Shown here: positions 1 through 5,297 of the stretch, in pieces
Numbering within the stretch: position 1 is the first letter of the stretch
Layout of the letters: each line of letters begins with the position of its first letter
Origin: an uncultured Clostridia bacterium
GTDB lineage: Bacteria; Bacillota; Clostridia; Oscillospirales; Ruminococcaceae
NCBI GenBank assembly: GCA_947176675.1
Contig: CAMWRN010000162.1
Location: forward strand, 1 to 6,031
Reading direction: 5' to 3'
DNA: 6,031 nt
Made by a program: the position numbers and the translations under genes
Notes under the pieces: model-generated
Told to the model about the DNA's origin: nothing
Seen by the model: the letters and a program-made list of their open reading frames with translations, nothing else
Database searches by the model: none

Positions 1-2
1 TA

Positions 3-30
3 TTTAAGGTTTGCTTAAAGACAGTTAAGG
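3..30 (+). promoter_or_regulatory. Tandem TTAAGG direct repeats, probable response-regulator operator
   Basis: Three hexamers lie in the same orientation: TTAAGG at 4-9, TTAAAG at 15-20 and TTAAGG at 25-30, with starts 11 and 10 bp apart. The outer two belong to an exact 10-base repeat, TTAAGGTTTG, at 4-13 and 25-34. Direct half-sites spaced by one helical turn are typical of OmpR/PhoB-family response regulators binding head to tail. The first two units (TTTAAG, five bases, CTTAAA) resemble the known PmrA box, YTTAAK-N5-YTTAAK. The repeats overlap the -35 region and reach to 10 bp before the -10, as expected for activation. The regulator is not in the window, so its identity is inferred. ABC/FtsX exporters in Firmicutes are often controlled by a neighbouring two-component system. 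Confidence 0.6.
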
Positions 31-46
31 TTTGAAAGTCTATAAT
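18..46 (+). promoter_or_regulatory. Sigma-A-type promoter of the ABC transporter operon
   Basis: A perfect -10 hexamer TATAAT is at 41-46. With the ideal 17-bp spacer, the -35 position (18-23) reads AAGACA, matching four of six bases of TTGACA. There is no extended -10 TG. Transcription would begin near 53, giving an untranslated leader of about 50 nt. The imperfect -35, overlapped by the TTAAGG repeats, fits a promoter that needs an activator. Confidence 0.65.
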
Positions 47-105
47 GGAACGTGAAAGGCTGAGACACAGTCAGTCTTAAAAATGCACAAAGGACGGTTT
101 TGTTT

Positions 106-864
106 ATGAAAAACACTTTAATTAAAACCGAGCGTTTAAGCAAAAGCTTCTCCTGCGGAGGGGCAATGCAGCACGTTCTGAAAAATGTTGACTTAGAGCT
201 TTACAAGGGCGACTTCACTGTAATCATGGGAGCGTCGGGCGCGGGAAAATCTACGCTTCTGTACGCTCTTTCGGGAATGGATACTCCCACTCTCGGAAAA
301 ATAACCTTCGGCGAAAAAACTATTTCGGACTTGAGTTCCGATGGACTTGCGCTGTTCCGCAAGGAGCACTGCGGGTTTGTTTTCCAGCAGATCTATCTCA
401 TCGACACAATGAGCGTTCTTGATAACGTTCTTGCGGCGGGATTGCTTGTAAACAAGGATAAAAAGGCTCTTGCCGTGCGTGCGAGAGAACTTTTCAAGGC
501 GGTGGATATTCCAGAGGAGACCATTCATAAATTTCCCGCCCAGATATCGGGAGGCGAAGCACAAAGAGCGGGAATTGTCCGTGCGCTGATAAATTCTCCC
601 GAAATTCTTTTTGCGGACGAACCTACAGGTGCGCTCAATTCCAAGTCGGGACTGGACGTTCTCGACACCCTTACAAGCTTTAACGAGCAGGGGCAGAGCG
701 TTGTTATGGTAACTCACGATATGCGCTCCGCGCGGCGGGGAAACCGTATTCTGTACTTAAAAGACGGCATTATTATGGGCGAGTGCGATTTGGGAAAATA
801 TGCTCCAAACGACGAGGAAAGGCACAAGAAATTGTCCGACTTCCTGACGAAAATGGGGTGGTAA
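106..864 (+). CDS. ABC transporter ATP-binding protein (MacB/LolD-type)
   Basis: This cytoplasmic ATPase energises the FtsX-like permease encoded next. All nucleotide-binding motifs are intact (numbered from the ATG at 106): Walker A GASGAGKST at 42-50, Q-loop in FVFQQ near 94, signature ISGGE at 147-151, Walker B ILFADE at 167-172, D-loop ALNS near 176-179 and H-loop histidine 204 in VTHD. The length of 252 residues is usual for the family. The C-terminal tail, rich in charged residues and ending KMGW, resembles Firmicutes members that pair with large FtsX-like permeases. A TTG at 100 could add two residues, but the purine-rich site AAAGGACGG (89-97) lies only 2 nt from it and 8 nt from the ATG, so the ATG is preferred. 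Such ATPases act in peptide, antibiotic or lipoprotein export or in resistance. The substrate cannot be read here. The ATPase class is certain; the precise role is not. Confidence 0.95.
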   Translation: MKNTLIKTERLSKSFSCGGAMQHVLKNVDLELYKGDFTVIMGASGAGKSTLLYALSGMDTPTLGKITFGEKTISDLSSDGLALFRKEHCGFVFQQIYLIDTMSVLDNVLAAGLLVNKDKKALAVRARELFKAVDIPEETIHKFPAQISGGEAQRAGIVRALINSPEILFADEPTGALNSKSGLDVLDTLTSFNEQGQSVVMVTHDMRSARRGNRILYLKDGIIMGECDLGKYAPNDEERHKKLSDFLTKMGW

Positions 865-866
865 AA

Positions 867-888
867 TTGGAAAAACAAGTTTTTCCAA
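867..888 (+). repeat. Perfect 10-bp inverted repeat, first hairpin of the spacer
   Basis: TTGGAAAAAC at 867-876 and its exact reverse complement GTTTTTCCAA at 879-888 are separated by two bases. The repeat starts 2 nt after the ATPase stop codon. With a two-base gap, an RNA hairpin would have to open one or two base pairs. It is AT-rich and lacks a trailing T-run, so it is a poor intrinsic terminator. It could be a DNA palindrome, an mRNA-stabilising stem, or the left part of a longer repeat element reaching to 946. Confidence 0.7.
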
Positions 889-892
889 CTGT

Positions 893-946
893 GAGTTTTA
901 CTTTTTCGACTGCCGTCGAAAATTTGCTCCGCAAACCGCAAAACTC
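893..946 (+). repeat. Nested foldback: outer stem enclosing two hairpins
   Basis: An outer 7-bp stem pairs GAGTTTT (893-899) with AAAACTC (940-946). Inside are two perfect hairpins: TTTTCGAC/GTCGAAAA (903-910 with 915-922, four-base loop TGCC) and, directly abutting, TTTGC/GCAAA (923-927 with 931-935, loop TCC). The arrangement is a three-way junction ending just before the permease ribosome binding site. It may be a small dispersed intergenic repeat (REP- or MITE-like) or a structured RNA tuning permease expression. Structure is seen directly; function and element status are inference. Confidence 0.6.
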
Positions 947-947
947 T

Positions 948-954
948 GAAAGGA
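948..954 (+). promoter_or_regulatory. Ribosome binding site of the permease gene
   Basis: GAAAGGA lies 10 nt before the ATG at 965 and begins one base after the outer stem of the spacer structure. If the spacer folds, this site stays single-stranded, so translation of the permease would be independent of the ATPase gene. Confidence 0.6.
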
Positions 955-964
955 TTGAATATAT

Positions 965-3316
965 ATGAACAGAAATATACTTCTTGCCCGCTCAAATATC
1001 CGTAAGGCAAAGGGTCAGACCGCAGCAATTATCGTGCTTGTGCTGCTGTCCTCGCTGATGATGAATTTGTGGCTCATGCTTTCAATGGACTACAGAAAAA
1101 ATTTCGACCGCTGCCACGACAGACTTAACGACGGTCATGTAAATATTGCGGCGTATGTTACAAACGATGAGTTCAAAAATTTTATTTCGGACACACTTGA
1201 CGAACGTCCGGACATAACGGGTTATACTGTCAGCGACGCGTTTTGCGCGCCTTTTTCCTTTGAGTACAACGGCGGCGAAATGTCCCAGCTTGCAGTGGTT
1301 TTGGAAAAGGAGGACGTACTTTCCCGAAATGTCGGCAAAATGGAGATCACACAAGACAGCGACATAAAAAGCGGAATTTACCTCCCAATGCTTTACGGTA
1401 CGGGAAACAATTACGCCGTGGGGGACACGATGAAAGTCACATTTTTAGGCGAGGAATTTGAGTACACCGTCTGCGGATTTTTCAACAGCGCAATGAGCGG
1501 TTCTCACAACTGCGCCATGGTGGCGTTGTTGATGACGGAGGATAAATTCGAGGAATTTTCCGAGGAAGCCGCCGCGTTAAAGTCCCTGTACATTTCCGCA
1601 AGGATAGAGGACGTTTCAAAATGCGAGGAAGTCAGCGCGGGGATTAAGGACGAGATAGCAAAGGAATTTCCCGACATTGTCGTCAACGCAAACGACTACA
1701 AAATGATAACAACGTCGAGGTACGTTTCGCAGATGATATGCGCGGGAATTTTAAGCGCAATGGCGTTTCTGGTTCTGCTTATCGGCGTGGTTGTAATCGC
1801 TTCAAATATCGCAAATTACATTCAGGAAAATATGCAGAATTTAGGCGCGCTGAAAGCTGTGGGCTACACAAGCGGACAGTTGGTTGCAGCACTGCTTGCC
1901 CAGTTTGCGGGAGTTTCATCAATTGCCGCGGTTATCGGTACGGCGCTTTCCTACTGCGTTTTTCCTGCGGTAAATGAAATGATGATAGCCCAGACAGGTA
2001 TTCCCTATGCGGTGCGTTTTCAGCCCATGCCCGTATTGTTTACGGTAATTTTTATTACGGGAATTGTCTCGGCGGCGGTGTATTTTTCCGCAAAGAAAAT
2101 TAAAAAAATCGAACCCATAACAGCTATGCGTCAGGGAATTTCCACCCATAATTTCAAGAAAAATCACCTGCCCCTTGAAAAAACTTCTCTGCCGGTAAAT
2201 GCTGCTCTTGCAATGAAAACCACTCTCGGCGGACTTAAACAGAACGTCACGGTATGCGTTACAATGCTTGTTATTTCGCTGATACTGGTATTTTCCGCAA
2301 CCTCGTTCAGTAACTCGATAATGGATATGCAGCCTATGATAGAAATGATAGCGGGAGAGTTTGCGGACTTGGCGATAAACGTCAACCTTAACAGAGAAGA
2401 CGAGCTTGTTTCCGTACTTGAAAACGACAGCCGCGTGAAAAAATTCTATCTGTTCACCACCAACAATATGGAGGTGCAACACGTTGACGGTCTTTCCTTG
2501 TTCGTATCTGTAGTGAGCGACTGTTCCAAGATGAATAATCAGAGTATGTTTGTAGAGGGGCGTTACCCCAAGTACGGCAACGAGGTGTCCATCGCCGCAA
2601 AATACGCAAAGGACAACGATATAAAAATCGGCGATGAGATTTCGTTAAAGGTGGGAAATTCAGAGGAAAAATATATTGTTTCGGGATATACCCAAGAATC
2701 CAACTATCTTGGCAAGGACTGTGTTATGACCCGCGAGGGCTATGAAAAATTAAGCTCCTTGCCCGACGTTACCTACTATATCAATTTGGCGGAGAACATA
2801 GATATTGACGATTTCAACAACGAATTGTCAGACCGCTTCGGCAGCGACGTAAATGCCATAGATAATATTCAGTCGATATTGGAAAGCACATGCGGCGTGT
2901 ATGTTATGCTGATGACGTTCCTCGTAATAGCCATTGTGATAATAAGCTGCATTGTTATAGTTTTTGTAATGTACCTGCTTGTGCGTACAACGCTGAACAA
3001 CAAAAAGCGTGACTACGGCATTTTAAAGGCTCTTGGCTTCACCACGCCCCAGCTTATCGTGCAGACCGCAATGAGCTTTATGCCGTCTATAATAATCTCC
3101 TCGGCGGTGGGTATCGCCGTAAGTATGCAGATAATAAATCCCCTTATGGCGGTATTTTTAAGCGGTATCGGAGTAGTCAAGGGAACCTTTATCGTACCTG
3201 TCCGATTAAGCATAATTGCGGGTATCGTACTGGTTATATTTGCATTCGGATCGGCTTGTCTGATGTCGCTTAGGGTGAAAAAAATCGCTCCCCGCGAGCT
3301 GCTTACGGGAGAGTAA
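965..3316 (+). CDS. FtsX-like ABC transporter permease, two-domain (8 TM)
   Basis: This 783-residue inner-membrane subunit is partner of the ATPase upstream. Hydrophobic segments are seen near residues 19-40, 258-280, 308-332, 356-376, 426-446, 646-672, 704-728 and 748-768. Large soluble regions at about 41-255 and 447-642 should lie outside the membrane (MacB-PCD-like). The protein is an internal duplication: the presumed coupling segment GALKAVGYTSGQL (294-306) recurs as GILKALGFTTPQL (685-697), and KKIEP (380-384) recurs as KKIAP (772-776), both about 391 residues later. Each half therefore has four helices and one outer domain, unlike BceB (ten helices, one outer domain) or MacB/LolE (four helices). 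FtsX-like permeases usually work mechanically, pulling substrates from the membrane or outer surface rather than through a channel. The substrate is unknown; export of, or resistance to, peptides is plausible. The gene is complete. Confidence 0.92.
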   Translation: MNRNILLARSNIRKAKGQTAAIIVLVLLSSLMMNLWLMLSMDYRKNFDRCHDRLNDGHVNIAAYVTNDEFKNFISDTLDERPDITGYTVSDAFCAPFSFEYNGGEMSQLAVVLEKEDVLSRNVGKMEITQDSDIKSGIYLPMLYGTGNNYAVGDTMKVTFLGEEFEYTVCGFFNSAMSGSHNCAMVALLMTEDKFEEFSEEAAALKSLYISARIEDVSKCEEVSAGIKDEIAKEFPDIVVNANDYKMITTSRYVSQMICAGILSAMAFLVLLIGVVVIASNIANYIQENMQNLGALKAVGYTSGQLVAALLAQFAGVSSIAAVIGTALSYCVFPAVNEMMIAQTGIPYAVRFQPMPVLFTVIFITGIVSAAVYFSAKKIKKIEPITAMRQGISTHNFKKNHLPLEKTSLPVNAALAMKTTLGGLKQNVTVCVTMLVISLILVFSATSFSNSIMDMQPMIEMIAGEFADLAINVNLNREDELVSVLENDSRVKKFYLFTTNNMEVQHVDGLSLFVSVVSDCSKMNNQSMFVEGRYPKYGNEVSIAAKYAKDNDIKIGDEISLKVGNSEEKYIVSGYTQESNYLGKDCVMTREGYEKLSSLPDVTYYINLAENIDIDDFNNELSDRFGSDVNAIDNIQSILESTCGVYVMLMTFLVIAIVIISCIVIVFVMYLLVRTTLNNKKRDYGILKALGFTTPQLIVQTAMSFMPSIIISSAVGIAVSMQIINPLMAVFLSGIGVVKGTFIVPVRLSIIAGIVLVIFAFGSACLMSLRVKKIAPRELLTGE

Positions 3317-3354
3317 AGCAGGCTGATTTGCGGGTTAAATTTCCATGCAAAAAG

Positions 3355-3387
3355 ATCCTCCGGCTTCATTTTAGAAGTTCGGAGGAT
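3355..3387. terminator. Bidirectional intrinsic terminator between convergent operons
   Basis: An 8-bp GC-rich stem pairs ATCCTCCG (3355-3362) with CGGAGGAT (3380-3387). Within it a further CTTC/GAAG stem (3364-3367 with 3374-3377) closes a six-base loop. On the plus strand a short T-run follows (3387-3390). On the minus strand the stem is followed by C and five T (3353-3349). It lies 38 nt after the permease stop and about 30 nt beyond the purD stop, so one hairpin can end both transcripts. Confidence 0.85.
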
Positions 3388-3418
3388 TTTGTATGTGAGA
3401 AAAATTTAAAATAAAATA

Positions 3419-4699
3419 TCACGATTTTGCCGCAAGCGCACGCTTTCCGATGTCGGTACGGTAGTGAGCGTTCTCGAAACTTATCTTCTTTACCGCAGCA
3501 TAGGACTTATCCAGCGCCGCCTGCAAGCTGTCTCCGGTTGCAGTAACGCCTATAACGCGTCCGCCGTTGGTGCAGAATTTTCCATCCGCATACTTCGTTC
3601 CCGCATGGTACACAAAAACTCCGTCAACCTGACCGTTTTCGTCCATACCGCTCATTTCCAGTCCCTTGGGGTAGCTTTGAGGATATCCCCCGCTTGCCAT
3701 TACAACGCATGAACAGCACTCAGCTTTCCACTTTATGTCAACGTCCGCAAGCGTTCCTTTATAGACCGCTTCAAAAATGTCCACAAGGTCGGTGTCCAGA
3801 AGCGGAAGAACTACCTGCGTTTCGGGATCGCCGAAGCGGCAGTTGTACTCAATCACCTTTACCCCGTTCGGAGTCGCCATAAGTCCGAAATAGAGACAGC
3901 CCTTAAAAGTTCTGCCCTCGGCTTTCATTGCGTTGACTGTGGGCAGGAAGATATTTTCCATGCACTCCTTTGCAACAGCTTCGGTGTAGTACGGATTTGG
4001 TGCAACTGTTCCCATACCGCCCGTATTGAGACCCTGATCGCCGTCAAGAGCGCGCTTGTGATCCATTGAAGATATCATGGGAACAACAACGCTGCCGTCC
4101 GTAAAGGAAAGCACCGAAATTTCGGGACCCGTCAAAAATTCTTCAACAACAAGCTTTGAGCCGCTTTCGCCGAAGATTTTGTCCTCCATAATGGAGTGTA
4201 CCGCGTCCACAGCCTCCTGCTCATTCTGTGCAATTATAACGCCTTTTCCGAGGGCAAGACCGTCCGCCTTGACTACCGTAGGATATGAGTTCTGCTCCTT
4301 AATGTAAGCGACAGCCTTGTCCGCCTCGGTGAAAACCTCGTACGCAGCGGTGGGTATGCCGTACTTTTTCATCAGTTCTTTGGAGAAAACCTTACTGCCC
4401 TCAATAATAGCCGCCGCCTTGTTTGGACCGAAGGTCATTATGCCCTCTGCGTTAAGAGCGTCAACCATACCAAGCACAAGGGGGTCATCGGGAGCCACAA
4501 CAACCATGTCCACCGCAAGCTTTTTTGCAAGAGCCACAACGCCGTCAATATCCGTTGCGGACACGTCAAAGCACTCCGCATAGCGGGAAATACCACCGTT
4601 TCCGGGAGTGCAGTAAAGCTTTTCCACCCGCTTACTTTCCGCAAGCTTCATGATAATGGCGTGCTCACGTCCGCCGCCGCCTACTACCAGTATTTTCAT
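3419..4699 (-). CDS. purD: Phosphoribosylamine-glycine ligase (GAR synthetase)
   Basis: PurD catalyses the second step of de novo purine synthesis: 5-phosphoribosylamine + glycine + ATP to glycinamide ribonucleotide + ADP + phosphate, in the cytosol. Numbered from the first possible start at 4705, the N-terminal GGGGREHA is at 9-16 (N domain), KADGLALGKGV at 146-156 is the ATP-grasp nucleotide-binding segment, followed by VVEEFLTGPEISV and LNTGGMGTVAP. EYNCRFGDPETQ at 286-297 is the metal/ATP-binding signature of the family. The C-terminal domain, including GGRVIGVTA, is complete. Length (426 or 428) is normal. Two ATGs compete: 4705 has only 3 nt between AGGA (4712-4709) and ATG, whereas 4699 has 9 nt and gives the canonical start MKILVVGGGG, so 4699 is preferred. 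It is the last gene of the leftward group, after a GNAT gene; no other purine gene is in view, though purD commonly sits with purN/purH. Confidence 0.97.
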   Translation of the reverse strand: MKILVVGGGGREHAIIMKLAESKRVEKLYCTPGNGGISRYAECFDVSATDIDGVVALAKKLAVDMVVVAPDDPLVLGMVDALNAEGIMTFGPNKAAAIIEGSKVFSKELMKKYGIPTAAYEVFTEADKAVAYIKEQNSYPTVVKADGLALGKGVIIAQNEQEAVDAVHSIMEDKIFGESGSKLVVEEFLTGPEISVLSFTDGSVVVPMISSMDHKRALDGDQGLNTGGMGTVAPNPYYTEAVAKECMENIFLPTVNAMKAEGRTFKGCLYFGLMATPNGVKVIEYNCRFGDPETQVVLPLLDTDLVDIFEAVYKGTLADVDIKWKAECCSCVVMASGGYPQSYPKGLEMSGMDENGQVDGVFVYHAGTKYADGKFCTNGGRVIGVTATGDSLQAALDKSYAAVKKISFENAHYRTDIGKRALAAKS

Positions 4700-4708
4700 T
4701 TTCATCAG

Positions 4709-4715
4709 TCCTTTT
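4709..4715 (-). promoter_or_regulatory. Ribosome binding site deciding the purD start
   Basis: On the minus strand AAAAGGA precedes both candidate ATGs. Spacing of AGGA is 3 nt to the ATG at 4705 and 9 nt to the ATG at 4699. The second is near optimal and matches the usual PurD N-terminus. Confidence 0.6.
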
Positions 4716-4723
4716 CTATTTGT

Positions 4724-4746
4724 ATGGGACGTATTTCACGTCCCAT
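4724..4746 (-). repeat. Perfect 9-bp inverted repeat in the GNAT-purD spacer
   Basis: ATGGGACGT (4724-4732) and ACGTCCCAT (4738-4746) are exact reverse complements around a five-base loop. The hairpin begins 4 nt after the GNAT stop and ends about 8 nt before the purD ribosome binding site. The leftward transcript has no T-run after the stem, so it is not a standard terminator. It may be a weak attenuator, an mRNA-stabilising or processing stem, or an operator for a dimeric repressor. Confidence 0.6.
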
Positions 4747-4750
4747 TGGT

Positions 4751-5278
4751 TTAATAAGGAAGCTCCTCAAAAACCGCCCTGTATACCTTTGATTTAAACT
4801 CACAGCTTCCGTCCATTTTTTTATATGAACCGTACCCCGAAAAGGTCAGACCGCACTTTTCCATTACCCTGCCCGAAGCGGGATTGTCCACAGCGTGCTG
4901 TGAGACAAATTTCCTTGCGCCGCACTCATAAGCATACTTTATCATAGCCTTTGTAGCTTCGGTGCAGTAGCCTTGATTCCAGCAGTCATAGCGAAAGCAG
5001 TAGCCGAATCCCCAAAAACCGTCAGCTTCTTCGCCGGAGGACTTGTCGAGACCTATGTTCCCGCTGCCAATAAGCAGACCGTCCGACTTCCTTACATAAC
5101 CCCAAATACCGCTGCTGCCGTTTTCCAGCCACTCCCGCACCTGTTCCGCCGAGGAATAGGTACTGTAGTTCATATACTTGGTGACCCGCTCGTCCCCTGT
5201 CCACTGAAAGACAGCCTCTGCGTCGTCCACGGTTAGGGGACGGAGTATCAGCCGCTCGGTTTCGATCGTGGGTATCAT
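4751..5278 (-). CDS. GNAT-family N-acetyltransferase, RimJ/RimL type
   Basis: This 175-residue cytoplasmic enzyme should transfer acetyl from acetyl-CoA to an amine. The N-terminus, IETERLILRPLTVDDAEAVF (5-24), is the standard opening of the RimJ/RimL (Acetyltransf_3) group. The acetyl-CoA pyrophosphate-binding turn is WNQGYCTEA at 100-108, and NPASGRVMEKCGL at 132-144 is the conserved C-terminal motif of the group. The substrate may be a ribosomal-protein N-terminus, another protein, or a small amine or antibiotic; the sequence does not decide. The start is firm: AGGAG (5292-5288) lies 9 nt before the ATG. The gene begins 19 nt after the upstream lipoprotein stop and is followed by purD, so all three are probably co-transcribed. 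A link to purine synthesis is not obvious; acetyltransferases of this kind are common isolated passengers in Clostridia operons. Confidence 0.9.
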   Translation of the reverse strand: MIPTIETERLILRPLTVDDAEAVFQWTGDERVTKYMNYSTYSSAEQVREWLENGSSGIWGYVRKSDGLLIGSGNIGLDKSSGEEADGFWGFGYCFRYDCWNQGYCTEATKAMIKYAYECGARKFVSQHAVDNPASGRVMEKCGLTFSGYGSYKKMDGSCEFKSKVYRAVFEELPY

Positions 5279-5287
5279 AGTTATCAG

Positions 5288-5292
5288 CTCCT
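5288..5292 (-). promoter_or_regulatory. Ribosome binding site of the GNAT gene
   Basis: AGGAG on the minus strand sits 9 nt before the GNAT ATG, inside the 19-nt gap after the lipoprotein stop codon. The gap leaves no room for a separate promoter, which supports transcription through from the lipoprotein gene. Confidence 0.7.
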
Positions 5293-5297
5293 ATACA

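Noticed and set aside
61..79. Short inverted matches (CTGA/TCAG, AGAC/GTCT) in the transporter leader
   Set aside because: Stems of only four pairs, expected by chance; no riboswitch or attenuator architecture is evident.
193..717. 174-residue minus-strand frame opposite the ATPase gene
   Set aside because: It is a shadow of the ATPase frame, whose Walker and signature motifs are intact; no independent start signal is visible.
867..935. Spacer hairpins as an intrinsic terminator between ATPase and permease genes
   Set aside because: None of the stems is followed by a proper T-run, and the first is very AT-rich with a two-base loop. Termination here would silence the partner permease.
783..968. 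61-residue plus-strand reading frame spanning the ATPase end and the spacer
   Set aside because: It overlaps the ATPase gene in another frame, runs through the palindromic spacer, and has no good ribosome site. It is best seen as chance coding through a structured repeat.
1919..2482. 187-residue minus-strand reading frame inside the permease gene
   Set aside because: It is antisense to a clearly coding frame with strong family motifs, and its product is rich in His/Tyr/Arg with no recognisable motif.
4706..4750. Purine riboswitch before purD
   Set aside because: The 45-nt spacer is too short for the aptamer and holds only one simple palindrome.
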